Assembly: GCF_031753505.1 (NCBI RefSeq)
Contig: NC_089682.1
Span: 70,256,561-70,320,560, forward strand
Direction: 5' to 3'
Source of the DNA: Anomalospiza imberbis
Taxonomy: Eukaryota; Chordata; Aves; Passeriformes; Viduidae
Length of the DNA: 64,000 bases
The position numbers were made by a program, and so were the translations under genes. Below, piece after piece: positions 11,681-26,300 of this stretch. Below the pieces are notes generated by a model. It was given only the letters and a program-made list of their open reading frames with translations. It was not told the DNA's origin and ran no database searches. The stretch's first letter is position 1. Each line of letters opens with the position of its first letter.

Positions 11681-14600
11681 TTCAGTGAAGAAGAGATTAC
11701 TTCAAGAGGGAAAAAAGTGAAAACTGGATTTAATACTGGTGCACATCCAAGTCAAACTCAGCTTTGTTCGAAATCACTGCAGAGGATAGGCTCTTATGAG
11801 ATTGACTCTATGTGTAAGCTAGGAAAGTTGAGTCAAACCTAATTTCCTTCCATTTCCACTGGATTTGTGTTTGTAAAATTCATCTACCTTTGGGTTCCAC
11901 AAATGCTGATCATTGATCCTGTGAATAATAATGTGCAATAATCCCATGAAAAACCAGACATTTCTGGTATCAGAAAGAGGAAAAGGGACAGGGACAAAAG
12001 CTATTCCATTAAAACTGGAAGCTGCAGGAAAAAATGCTACTATCAATAAGTCGAAGATATTTTGTAATATCTTTTCCTGGGATTATTAGCAAGAACGTGT
12101 TAAAATATTTGGCTATTTACATCTATTTTGCATTATTTTCCACACCAGATACATGTTTTAAATATATCACTATATTAGTAAAACAATATGTTCTAACTAT
12201 TTTTCTAGTAAAAGTCAGCTTGGAGGCTCTCCATATAATTAGTCCAGCAAGTTAGACTAATAAAAATAAATAATAATTATTAAAAATAATAAAACCTCTG
12301 TTAAAGACATAGTGGGTAAATGGATGTCACATTTTGCTACTATCCTATACAGAGAACCAAGCTTATTTTAAATCAGCAAAGAGAGTGAGGATTTTAAAAC
12401 ACAAATAAAACAAGATTTTCACGGCTCCCAATAAGGGGAAGACAAAGAAAGCAGCATTTAAGTCATAACCTTAAAATATAGCTAAGAAGTGTTTGATTTT
12501 CACGTAGTTAACAAAAACAGGGTGCTTTAGAGACATAAAACAGCTAATTCCTAATTCCTAGCTATGCCACGGTAGACCTTACCTCATAACTGACCTGGGA
12601 GCATAGACTTAGTGAAACCACAACAGGCATAGGACTTTCAATAGAAATATTATCATATTAACAAATGAAATGTGAATGGGAGTAGGAATCCAAGACCAAG
12701 AAGAAAGACCAAATTTTTGAGAAATCATGTGTACTGACAGTACAGAGCATTCCAAGCAATAAAAATCAAAATGAGTAATTTCTGTCAAACCTGGACAGAA
12801 TGTCTGGGCTCTGTAAGACCATTGAACAGGTGTCTTGCCAGCAGAAGACCCTGTACCTTGACAGTGGGATGTTGGCAGCAAGACTACAGCATGTGACATC
12901 TGACATTCTCTTGCCTGTAAGCCCAAAAGGGAAGCAGATAATATCAGTAAAAATGTGTGTTTACTAAATGAAAAAAATCAGCACATGAGCAGCCACCTTG
13001 TGGCTTTGAGACTGAAGAAAGGTATTCAATATAAAGGATCACCCCTAACAACAGCAGACTCCTAGAGGGTATAAATAATTGATAAAAAAATCTGTCAGTT
13101 CATGGTTGCCAATCAAGAAAATACCAAGAGATGTGGTAAGGGTTTGATGTCCCATGTCCTTTGTGTCACACACAAGTGAGCCAGACCACCTCAGCACGTA
13201 CACCCTGGGGGATGTGGATGAAAGAGTGAATGAAATACATGAAAGGAAGATCATAAATGGTTAACTTATTCAGAGATTTCATGAATAAATGTCACTACCC
13301 CTCCCTATACATTCTCTCATTGCTTTTTGCCACATTTATTTTCTAAAGGAATGAAACAAACTGATTTGCTCCAGAGCACTGTGTGCATTCAGATTTTAAG
13401 AAACTGTTTCATGCAGCAAAAGAACAAACCAGAAAGGATCCCCAACAAGCTTCCCCACTGAGGCCTTTCCCTGACACTGCAAGCCTGGCTGCTCTGTGGC
13501 ATATGACACATCAACGATTCTCCTGCAAATAACTGGACATGGCAATGAGGAAACCAATCTGGGGCAGCTCCTGCCTTTCCCAAGGGCCAGCCACTTCTAC
13601 AACACAGCAACAAAAAAATGTAGCTTGCTAAAATTGTCAAACCTGGAACAATGAGGCTCAATCCAGGTTTCTAAATAATCAAATTCCACTTGCAGGGAGG
13701 AAAGGAACATGGGGAATATAAAATGCTTTGACTGATAGAATGATTGACTTGTTTTGACAGGTACCACTGTTATGTCCAGTTTATATGAGTAAACAAACTA
13801 TAAAAATGTTAATTATAAACAAAGGAGTACCAGGGAATGTCTCCCCATGCCCTTTGCTCAAGTCTCCTGTTGCCAGTTTCAGCTTTCCTGGAGGACATAT
13901 ACAGCACATATTTACAATAACATCTCACAACTGTGGACAATTTATACGCTTGTTATAGCTGTGACTTATGACTATTGTTCATTATTGACAGCAGAATCCT
14001 CTTTTACTTGGTCCATACAAAAATAAAACACATCACAAAATAAAAATTAAAGTTTGTGTCACAATAATTACACAATGTTACAAAGAGGGACCAATCTTCC
14101 TCTACAGAGCTCTTTCTTTGTCATCCTATGAATCAGCTCTTAATTCAAGAATATGAAGTCACTTTATCTCATCTCCTTCATGTTGTAGCAATGGAGCCAA
14201 ATATCAGTTTATTTGAGTGATTTCTTACAGCAATTCTTATGCCTGATGCATGCGACATCTTATGCCAGAAGGACTTATGTGAATAAAATTTGCCTACATT
14301 TTGTTTTGTGGATGAAAACGTCAATCTAAAATACAGTACAATTCATAAAACTTCTACTAATATTCACAACATATTTAAAATCTGTCTAATTTCATTGCCA
14401 CTGTTAATTCTTGTTTCAGACACTGCTCCCAGATCACTTCAGAGGGTTATTTTTGTAACTAACAATTGGATAATAGCCTAGACCACGAAGCAGGCCCAAA
14501 TCCCTGCACATCTAACACAGCATGTTGTTATCTGGTGTTTCTTTCTAATGGCCTTGGGTTAAAAACTTCAAGCATCTTCCTTATTGTTTTGACATTTTCT

Positions 14601-15947
14601 TTCAGAAATATCTCGTGTTTCAGGTTATTTCCCAGCTGATGTCAGATAGAGTAAAAATGATGCCACTAGGTAAGAAGAATATTGTCCAAAACCACCTTAC
14701 ACAATGTGAAAATTATTGTTCCCCTTACACTGTGTGGCATTATATATTTATGCCTTCAGGTATTTATCCAACTGGTTTTACGCATTTCCTTTGTTCCCAC
14801 CCACAGCCATTTTTATAGTTATTATTTTCATTAACCCCTACACTCTGGCTCCCAGTGCATCACCTCTCCATTCTACTGAAGCAATAGGGATGCCAGATTT
14901 CAGTACAGCCTCTGCTGAGGATCAAACTGAGCAGCACACACAGCACTCCCACTGAATATGGCCTGTGCTCACAAGAGATGCTATGGCTGGATGGCAGCTG
15001 GGATAATACAGCAGGCAAGGAGAATTATTTTCTTGCAAATGGGCACTGATACTTTTCTGTATGGAGACAGATTTTTCTTGAGGTTTTAATAGAAATTAAA
15101 CAGTAAAATTTTTCATCTTATTTGCCTTTATCTGCATGAATTTTTAGCTCTGTAAATTCAATTTTTCAAAGTAAACTATAATAGTATAGTTAGTTCTAAT
15201 TTTAACTATTCTTGATTTAATAAAAAGAAAAAGGATCATTGACATTTAAAACATTATAGTAACACAATATTGCTGCACAGCCTAGTGCAAAAATGTGCAG
15301 AGGTGTGTCCTTGATTCTTGATGAAAACAGAGATATTGATCTCGCCGAGATTAAAATGGCTTCAAGACACTGCTGCATATGTACATTCATACTATCACAA
15401 AGTTCTCTGAAGGACTGAAGGCTTGGAAAAATGGCAGCCAGCTAAAAGTCAGAGGAGAGACTGTGGTGGTAGCTACTATCTGGTGATGGAGGGATGGCAG
15501 GCTGATTTCCATACCTTTGACTGAGGATATCCAAGCAGGTTTTCAGCATATGTAATTAAGAAATTTGGCTATTGTGCTGCTAACTACAGTTCCTTATATC
15601 TGTTCCAAAACAGCTTCCTGCTGAGATGTCCTGGAAAACCCCTGCCCACAACTGCATTCTCTGAGGTTACTTTTCTGCTGGGGGCAGGGGAATGTGAAGT
15701 ACTACATCTTCTGTTTGGACATAGGGTTCATCAATGTCATCTGAGACCCATAAAAGCCAGAAACACAAAAGACTCCAGAATATGGAAAAAAAAATCATCT
15801 GGATATTCCAGGGATTTTCTTGCTGAGTTGCTCAGCTGTAGCCTCAGAAGCAAATATAAACAACTTCAACTACTATTTTCCAACTATGTTTTCATTTTTG
15901 GGGCATCAAAATCAAACATTACAGGCAAATTTATTAGGTTAAAATAT

Positions 15948-15967
15948 GAAAGAAAGAAAGAAAGAAA
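15948..15967. repeat. GAAA microsatellite
   Basis: Five exact units of GAAA. Confidence 0.92.
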
Positions 15968-17344
15968 CCTGCTCTCAGGAGACAGCATTACACTCCTTGG
16001 CTTAAAAAAAGTCATTTACACTTCCAGCCAGAAAGGAAGTGATGGGAAATGGAGATTATGATGCAAATGTTAATAAAGCTGCAAGGCAGTGAGTGCATGT
16101 TTAAAAATAATCATGCTGTAGATATAGTAGATAAAGCATTGGTTTACATCACCATAATAGTAAACCTAATCTTTTTATAATCTTTCATAAAGCCTTGAAA
16201 ACACATCTTGCTAAATTACACTGCTATTTGTAGGCATTTGTAAAGAAGTTTTCTAACAAGCAAATGAAAACAATCCCTTCTTTTCTATTGTTTTGCAGTT
16301 TAATGTTTTTCCCATTATTATTTTTTGCTTGCATATATTTATCCCTAAAGGTACATTATCCTCAGATATAGCAGAAAAGAAAGGAAATAAGTTAGGAAAA
16401 TACACTTAGAGCCTCATTAGAACTTGTGTTTATTCTGTATTTTTGAATTTGTTCAAATTAATTAGGAATACAATTCCCAGAAAGCATAGACAATGAGCAG
16501 TGGTCTAATTGCATAACAGTAATTCTTAAGAATACTTTATAATTTGACTTGAAAAGATCAGGGAATTTTCCTAATTATTCACAATAATCTGACTTTCAAA
16601 GCATTAATGAGGATTCTAGTTTACTGAAAATCATATTAAACCACACTGTCACAATTTTACTAGTGTAACTGCAAGAAAAAGAAAATTATTTAATTTTTGA
16701 CATATCCTGACACCCCAAGAATTATAGCAAGCAGTTTGATTGTTTTGGAAATAAACACATGATACACCAAGTGTAACCATTTCATGTTAAGACCAGTCAA
16801 ATTAGGTTTTTAAAAAGTGCAGATTAGGGTTTTGAAACAGAAAAACCCAAGATTTGTCACTTAGGAACAGGATTAACTACTTATATCTGAAGTTTTAACA
16901 TGCCTTTCTCTTCTCACATCTCCATATGCCTACAACTGAACTGAATGAATGGCCACTTCCTTTGCATGCAGGAAGCTTTTGGTATGCTTTTGGTGCACCC
17001 ACAAGGACAAATAATCCTCAGATCCAGAGGCACTAAAAACCAGAATTTTTGATCAGGGTAGACATCATCTGGCTGGCTTCCTGGTGACAGGATCATTCAT
17101 ACCTTGGAGGGAACAATGTTAAACACAGTGTAAGTGGCCTGTATGGCTGAATGTGATATGAAGGGACTGCTAAAAGCTACCCATTTTTTCCTCATACTTT
17201 TTTTCCTACATTACCAGCATTTTTCTTGACAAGATGTTTTTGGTTTTGTTTTGGGTTTTTTAATCCCATCCTCACCCCCGCTCTTTCATTCACTTGGGCA
17301 AAAATCAATTGAGCTATACAAGACTACAGATGAAGAAGACATCC

Positions 17345-17480
17345 TAGGAAAGTGTTCAAAGCCAGGCTGGGCTCTCAGCAACCTGGTCTGGTGGAAGAGG
17401 TTGCTGGCCATGGCGAGTAGGAGGGAATGCAATGATTTCTCGGGTCCCTTCCAGTCCAAACCATTCCATGATTTTAAGCA
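17345..17480 (+). mobile_element. CR1 LINE 3'-end fragment, short
   Basis: It starts inside the 'aagtgttcaaagccaggctg' block, continues 'agcaacctggtctggtggaa' and ends 'cccttccagtccaaaccatt' then 'ccatgatttt'. Only the last ~135 bp of the CR1 tail is recognisable. Confidence 0.85.
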
Positions 17481-20069
17481 GCCAGTTGTCCTAATTAGCA
17501 GCAAAAAAGCCAGGTGGAATGTTGCACAGTGCGTTTTTAAAATTGTCATATGCTGACCTACAAACTCATTAATGCTGAAAGAGACAACTCTAATGTGCTC
17601 CCTGCCTTCTTTCCCACTGTGTGCCTTGCGTTAGCCATGGAAATGTTCTAGCCAAATGGCAAATTGAAAGTGGCATGAAAACCAAGCCAAATTAACCTGA
17701 ATCACAGACCAGGTGCATATTGACCATCATCCACAGAGATGGCAGCAGTAAGAGCTGGCAGATGGGCATGGTGTTGGGTTCACACGTCCCCTTTGCTGGC
17801 ACCACACTTTTGTACCTGGCCCCTCATTATAGATCTGTGACTCCTATGGAGAGCACTGCAAGGTCATCACTGCTGCCCTGCCAACTCAAGTTGAAGGATG
17901 TGGGAAGAAGGAAAGATGCAGGGACAGGAGCAAGTACCTAAAGTGAGTAGGAGACAACTGGCTGTTTAGGATAGCAATGCACCTGAAAAAACAGTCAATA
18001 AAAATATGCCTTTACAGCACGAGTCCTGCTGGGAGGAAAGGGAAAAATAAAACTGCTCTCCTAAGCTTAAGAAATAGAAAGAGAAGTTAACAATCAAAGG
18101 TTTATGAGGCTCTTGAGAGCTAAGGCAGATATATAGTGGAAGAAAACAGTGTAGTAATAATAATGCTTATTCAATATTTCTGCAATTTTTTGTTCTGAAA
18201 AATACACTGGTATTATGAACGTTTTTTCTGACTAGAGAATCAAATATGAAACTTTTAACCCACCTTTTTCAAGAGTAACACAAGGCTTCAGAATGTTGCA
18301 TTTAACCACCTTTGCATGCATGGTGACAATGTCTAATCTAGAGTATAGTTAATGCATACAGATTGAAAGAAGGGGGAAATCAAATTATCTCTATTGTCCC
18401 TTTTTTCAAAATTTTAAGGCTATTAGCCTCATTACCATAAATATGCCCTTATAGCCACATTTAACTGCATCTTCTGTTAAAAATGTCTTTTTCTATTAAT
18501 ATGTAACCAATAATCAACCAGCTCTCTAAGGTTTTCATTTTGAAGACAAGTACCTGGAAATGGGATCAGCATGGCACATGTTGATCTCACTGGTGCAAAA
18601 TCAACAGAAATCCCCTTTCCCTAACTGCCTCCTCTCTTCCACAGAGAATTCAACAAAATCTTGGAGGCTTTTTTTTTTCTCTTTTCACCTACTGCTCATG
18701 CTCTTAAAGGTCACTTGACCTTATTTAATTCCTGTTACTACATAAATTCAGACACATAATGTTTGGGTAAAGGAAAAAAGTAACAGGCCATGGCTCCTCT
18801 GCAGTGCCAAGAGACAGGCATTTACAGACACCTGGAATGACTGCAGTGAGAAAACCCCTATTGTTTTCACATTATATATTAACTTGGGTTCAAATCCTGA
18901 AACATGGTTCACTTTCCATGCACAAAATGCACCAGCTGTTTCAGGTGTAGGAACCAAATTTATGCTGACAGTCGATCACAGTTTGCCAATCATTAGCAAA
19001 TAGTACCTATGTCATTTTCTGCACAAATTACTGTAATTACTGACAGCAGAACAAGGTATTTCATCTCCTAATAATGCAAATGAAAATCATTTGCTCCTGT
19101 AGATGAGCACATCAAGAGCTGCCTTAAAGTAGTTTTACTTTTTGATGAGACGTTAATTTTTTCAAGTCTTTGTACTACATAAATCTGTGCTTTTTCCTGC
19201 CTTTTTTTTCTGATATAGATTCATTTTTGAAATCTACAGACATGACACAGGAGAAAATTATTCCAATTCAGGGAGAAATGCTATTTACTTTGTATAACAT
19301 TAGGTAATATATCTTTTAATGAGTATAGCTGGTTGTTTGCTAAGTTGAATGGCTCTTTGAGACAAATATTTAATAATTTGTCACCAATAAAATGGAGACA
19401 GAAGGAGCAGCCTGTCAGTTTGGGATCTGTTTAAAAACCATGCATGTCGGGCCAGACTCATCAGTTTCTTTTAGTTCTCCATCTGATGAGGGAAATTAAA
19501 CATTTATCTTCTCATCCCTGTTGTAAAGCTGAGCAGAAATACTTTATTGAAAAGCTCTCTGTCAATTATGTTGAATCTTGAAAATACAAAATGAAATCAA
19601 AGTTCATCTTGCAGCCTCTTATCTATTTGCAATCAACCTGTAAATAATCAATCTGTCATCCATTCAGTTACTTCCTTAAAAACAGAGAGATATCAAGGCA
19701 CAAATATACATATAATTTTGCTTTTTTATGTAAGGCAAATTATGGAACTATGATATTAAAAGTTGAACAGGTATATATATAAATTATACAGAGAAGGAAA
19801 ATAGATGGTGCTTATTGAACAGAAATACTAAGGCTAGGACACTCTGAAAATGGATTCATGAGTCATTGCACTTCACTTTGATTCTTTTTGTCTCTCTGAA
19901 AGTGTAGTTTGGTCCCTTAGCTCAGTTTGCTGATGATCCTGTCTTGCAGCACTCTAGGAAGCAAAGTGAAGCGAAAATGGTTTATTTTCCAGTGAGAAGC
20001 ACCCTCTACTCTCACAGAGTAAAATGAGTAAAGTCAGACACTTGTGCCTTTCAAAAAAAGATGAGGACA

Positions 20070-20372
20070 GGACCTCTACTAACAGGCCAGGGAGTAACAG
20101 CTTTAAACTGCAAGAGAGTAGATTTGGATTAGATATTGAGAAGAAACTCTTTACTGTAAGGGTGGTGAGGCACAGCTTGCCCAGAGAAGCTGTGGATGCC
20201 CCACCCCTGGGTGATGCCCCATCAAGGATGGGGGTGTGTTCAATGGGGGTCTGACAAACCTGGTGTAGTTGAAGATGTCCTCGATCATTGCAAGAAGGCT
20301 GGGAGTAGATGACCTTTACAGCTCCCTTCCAACCCAAAATATTCTTTAATCATTGTATGATTCTATGACTTC
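20070..20372 (+). mobile_element. CR1 LINE 3'-end fragment
   Basis: Blocks in order: 'gggagtaacagctttaaact', 'ggattagatattgagaagaa', 'ctttactgtaagggtggtga', 'agaagctgtggatgccccac', then a diverged middle and 'cccttccaacccaaaatatt' with 'gtatgattctatga' at the 3' end. The tail retains the terminal 8-bp repeat characteristic of CR1 (ATTCTATG type). Confidence 0.92.
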
Positions 20373-23300
20373 TCAGAAATTATGTCAAATATTTGGAAAG
20401 GGAATTGCATTCTAGCATACCTAACTAGAAAGAGAATGTGAACTCACATTTGAAACAGAATTACAGATTTTTTTCAGACTGGTCCTAGACCATTAAAGAT
20501 TTTCTAGGAACTTGTACATAGCAGAATTGAAATGCAGAGTATAGCACTTAAAAATATGGTTGTTCAAGCCTGAGAAAACACTACAGATTTTCTGTGACTA
20601 AGAGTTTCCCTCTTAATGAGATATAGCATAGCACAAGACCCTGCTGTTAGTCCCTTGAGGAGTTCTAGCTAGGAGGAATATTAATGTGGCCTAACAGCTA
20701 TTTCAACTAATAACAAACACTGAACTTTCCTGCAATGCTAGAGCCAGGGTGTAGGTCAGTCTCAGGGAACTATATATGCAGCATTTCCAGTGAAAAACGA
20801 AACCCTGGGGGAAAGAATGAATGTACTAACATCTTGATTTATTCACAGGCCATTTCTGGGCCCCATTTGGAAAATTTAGGCAACTATTTGGATGAAAAGA
20901 TTCATACCAGCGAGACTCGACTGAAGTATACATGACTGATTTTAGGCGTAAAGAAACTCAACTTTGATTTGAGCTGGACAAAACTCTCTATATGAAGTCA
21001 AGACATAGCATTAAAAGACTTTGCACAGCCCAAAACAAAGGCATTTATACCAGCCTCCAAATACTGAAACATGCTGTGAAAACACCCTTTGGTGAAGAAC
21101 TAGCCACCCAGCAGATGAAATTGTTCCTAAGGAGCATGGTCCCAGCTTCAGCAACAGAAAATTTGAAATGACAGAGAAATGCAGATTAAGATACCAAATT
21201 ATCTGTTCTTATATTCATTAATATTTTCCCATGTACTGAAGTGTTTTCTAAAATGTTTTATCCTTCCTAAAGCAAAAAAAGATGGAAATGAAAAATATAT
21301 AATTACTGTTGAGGACAGGCAAAGGACATGTTTTTTTTGTCTGGAAGACACCCTCTTCATTTCTGCAGATGGAGGACAAAAATAGCCCCATGACTACTCT
21401 TCGTCTTCAAAGGATAGTGAAATGAGAAAATTTTGTTATGAATCTTGGGACAAGAAGAAACTCAATGGATCATTATTATTGTCAACCTGAGGTAGAAGCA
21501 GCTACAGTTGCATTGTGTCTAACAAATGGCTGTCTGGCATACCCAGGTATTTCCCATGCTACAGACCTGATGTCCTTCCTGGTAATCACAATCCTCACTT
21601 CTTCTACATATAGTACAGATCTTGTTTATTATTAGTCCATCAAATTTTGTTTCACACCCTCCCTAGGGAGCACAGAGAGCAAACTCACACTTCAAAGGTA
21701 CGCTGCAAGGCAAGATTGCTATCAGGTGCTGATAAACTGCCCCCCACCTCCCACTTAGTCTTTGGTATTTCAGATAAATGGCTTCAGATCACTCATTTAT
21801 TCATTGTAGGACAGACTTTCTAAATTTCTGATCATTTTTACAGCTTTCCCCTGGAGTCTCTCCAACTGGCATACACCCTTCTTGAAGTACAGAGCTCAAA
21901 GCTTTATCTGTAAAGGATGAAAGGAATGCTCCTATGTCTTTGTAAACCATACCTCAATTTATAAAACCAAATATATTATTTGACTGTTTCATCACAGTAG
22001 GATGTGTTAGAGACAAGATGTTATAGCTAACAAAGTTCTAGCTACTCTTCCCCATTATTTTCCTACAGTTTTATGTGAGCACTATTTAGCAGATATGTGG
22101 TTATTTCTACTGAAAGCCCCTTGCAGTTGACCCTGCTCAATTACATCTTTGCTTTTTCAGATCACTTTCAGTTTTGAACCTTCCCAGCACATGGAGTCAT
22201 CTGAGGAAAATGAGGAAACATTGCAGAAGAGAAGCATGGTCTCTTCTGGCTATCATTGATCTTCAACCTTTTTCTAGATGCTTCTAAAGAGACTCCCTAC
22301 TCTTTCAAATATTCTTCTGAGATTCTAAAAATATACTGATGCTTCACAGTCCCTTGGCTCCTCTTGTTCACTTCAATAAGGAAGCGTTTTCTGCTTCATC
22401 TTTCCAGTTTTTCACTTTACCTTCTCCCCACGGGTGTTCAAGCCCGACCATTGCCAGCAATCAGATTTCATCACTTAAATTCTGCTGGTCTGTCATCAAG
22501 ACCATCAGGACCTGTGAGAGTGTGAATATCTAGCTTCTTTAAGTGCTACCAGACCTATTGCTTCCTTGTTTGAGGCTGAGATCTTGTCCCTTTGTTGCTG
22601 GTTTTGATCATGATAGCAACCTTATCAGAGATGACTTTTCTGTGAAAACTGATGCCAGCAAAAAGGTAGGCACTTTTCACATCTTGTCTTGAAAGAACCT
22701 ACAATCACAACATCTCTCTGTAACTGCTAAGTACATCTCTAAAATTACAATCCTGCCTTACAGAGGGGGTCTGATTTGCTATAGTAGTATTTAAAAGTGT
22801 AATTTAAAAATAACTTTCAGAAATTTTGGCTTTCATATTTGATAATAATTTGAGTTTAGAAATGATACACAACTCACCTACAGACTGTGGACAAGATTTA
22901 CCTGTGGCCTACCATTTACATTGAGTTTATTTTTCAATTACAGTATATAAAATGTAAATGTGCCCACAATAAATAATTTTACTAAATTATTTGCTGTAAT
23001 TTTGCTTCCTTATTTCAGTTCTCTCTGTTGGAGTGAATAATATGCCTTTGTATTGATTTTGTAAGACAACCTACAAACTTATGTTTTGCATAAGAAACAC
23101 AACAAACAAAAACCCAAACATAGTTTTGAGAAAGAAAAGTCTATCATGTCCTTATTTGCTAATACCACTTTCCAAAATAAACATGTCAAGCATATCTTGG
23201 GGCTATTGTTTTTTTAGCTTATGCAACATATCTTTTATCATATCCTAAAGAGTTTTGTGTCATTATACCCTTTTTACATGTCATGAAGCTCCAAGATCTT

Positions 23301-26300
23301 GCTTCGCAAATGTTTCTTCCTATCAACAAATAATGATAGGACAGTTTTTTTTTTCTAAAGAATCCAAGAGCTATTTTGCTTTTGTTCATATAAGCTACTA
23401 CTCAAAATTCAGAAGGCAACATCCCAGGTAATGAACACAGAGCTTTGTGCTCTTGGAATATTTTGGATATATTCCCTAGTGTTTATGGTTTCACAGAGAT
23501 TTCCTCCACAGATATAATTTGCTTTTTCAAGCTTTCAGAGTTGCATTTTTCTCCAAAATTAGCCATTAAAGATATAACCAATAAGCTATCTCCTTGCCTT
23601 TCTTGTTCAAAACCAGCCAAAATCTACACTGGAAGAGGTCACAACATTTTTTTTTTTTCATCTATCAAGCATATAAAAAGCCTAATGTTGAGAAAAAATT
23701 ATCAACTTGCAATTGGACCAAGCAGCAGAATTTCTGAATGAAAAAAATCTTAAAGGAGTCTCCGCAAAGTAAGAAGAACAAGTAATACTCTCATAAATCA
23801 ATGGCTTTACTGCCAACTCAAAAGAATTGAGAACAGCTGTCTACGTGTCAGGGAGCACAAAACTGACACAGCAAGGCTGTACTTGGTTTCTGTAAGAATG
23901 TCACTGTGTCTGCAACAGAGGACCTTCCATGCATGTAAAATTCAGCTGCCCTTTGTACACGTCACTAAAACAGTATCACTGTATCACTGATGTGATACAG
24001 GCAGGATCAGAACATTTTTGCACTGGACTTCCTGGTCTCATATCTTACGACAGCCCAATTGCAAGGAATGATCTTCTGCATGGACAGTGTGTTTCATGGC
24101 AAACAGCAAAGGGTCTTCCACCTGAACTCCAAAAAATAGCTGCAATTTCTAGGAACTCTAACAGCATGTTTAGAGATGCAAAACAAACAAACAAAAACCC
24201 CCTAACTGATGAAGGGAAAGCAGTTCTTCAAAGCTGTTGAACAAATGTTCTAAAATAATAAATGGCAAGTCAAAGATAAAATACTATATGGGAAATTTCT
24301 ATTTGACTAATGTACTATTTATTTTGTTTTAATGAAGGATAACTGAAATTTAATCTAGAATTTGGAATACTAAAAGCAAAATGAGGATGACAGACCTGTG
24401 GAAAGGACTAGGGGAATCCAGAAAGGACTGGAAATAGCCAGATGAGCAACTATTGCAATTAATCACTTTGGTGTTTGACTTCTAAGACAGCTATTCCTGT
24501 CAGATGTTCAGAGATGCCTTAATGTAACTCCTTCCTTTTTTTTTTCCGACTAGTGCAAACAAAATTTTAATATTGACAACCTAAAATAATTTTAAAATAG
24601 GCTGCAGTGGGATATTTTATTTACCAGATCACTTGAATCTCTAAAGCTGAGTCAGCTTTGTCTCTCCACCACTATTAGAATCTGTAATGCCTTTCTCAGA
24701 AGACTTAAAATACTTCCTGCCCATGCTTACGATTACAGGACAAAAGGAGACAAGAAAAATGAAGAGACATAAATGAAGAGCTACAGCTCTTCATGCTATA
24801 AAACTTTAATTAAATACCATTTATTCTTTCAAAGGCTCTCTTCATGGCAATGCAGTATTCTGCTGATGTGTGTTGTCTTCCAGACAGCAAATGTCTTGAG
24901 AAAGATCTGGACATATAAAAACTATCAAGAAGACAGATCTTGCTATGTAGATAATTAACTGAAAAATAAAGGATGAAAACACTGTTCTGTAGTTTCACGT
25001 GACTAATTTGCACATTAGGCTTTATATCCAAAAATGGATGAAGGTCTCCAAAGAACGAAACAGAAGGATTTTGATTTTCAGACTACCCAGGAGAAATGAA
25101 AGACACTGTGTCAATGGACACATTCCACACAGCAGGATAATACCCTTCTTCTGTTGCATCAGGATGTCAATTAGGCTCCAGCAATAGTTGTTATATAACT
25201 GTTTAAAAATTATTATTAAAGTGGTGAAAAATCAAGCATAATAATAATTCTCTAAAATTTACCTGAAGAATTTAAAACGAGGATCAGATGGGTAGAGGGA
25301 AAAGGCCAAGAAAACTGCCACTCCCTAGGAAATTCTCACTACTCCATTAAGAAACAAGAAAAATGATGTTGGCTTCCTGTCTACAGGAAGGTTTTCCACA
25401 CTCAGCTCAGTAGTTTAGCAAATAATGCCACACTGTCCTTCCCTATATTTTGATTTATCATGTATCTGGAAATACTGATGAGATAATTAACACTCACTAC
25501 ACTGTCTGCTGCACCTCCTGTCCTCCTGATGAAAATAGCAATGGCAAACGTAATGAAAGGGATCTTCTCTAACTCCCCTTTTAACTCTTACAGAGCACTC
25601 TAGAATGGGGAGGGAAATGATGAAACTATTTTCTGACCCAGAAATTTACGACCCAGAGGAAAAAAGGAGTACAAAGGCATGCTATAATGACAAAATGATG
25701 AGACTTAATGTATATTACATTTGGTCAGGAGAAATCTTTAGAATTGAAAAAGAAACTGGCCAAGATTCATGGGGAATTTTCCTCACATTTGGCATAGACA
25801 AAAAAAAACCAAAATCAAAAGAGGTACTTAGTCTTTGGGATTTTTAAAAATTGCAGAGAGTAAAAGGACACAGTGTCAAGTAGAATCCCAAAGAACACAC
25901 ACCACAGTTTTTCATACAAGCCCGAGACAAAAGATGTTCCAATAAACTTTTCAGCAGCGTGCTGGAGATCATTATGTAACTGGAAAATCCATTTAGAAAG
26001 CAAGTTCCTTTAAAGCATTTCCACAAGGATAGGATAAACCAAGTACAGAATTTTTAAATAGTCTGCTTTACTGTCACCCAGAAGGATGCCATATGAACCA
26101 AAGCTGGAGATGTGTCCATCACTTATCCAACAGCTGAGCACAGAAATTAATAAGACCTGTCTCTAAAGGAAGTAAAGCCCAAAAACCCAAGCCCAACATC
26201 TTCCTTCTCTCACATTTTCAGAAAAAAAGTTTAGAGTTAAACCTGTGAAGATGACAACAGTATCAGGGGAATCTAGTAAGTCATGCTAACAGCTCTTGAT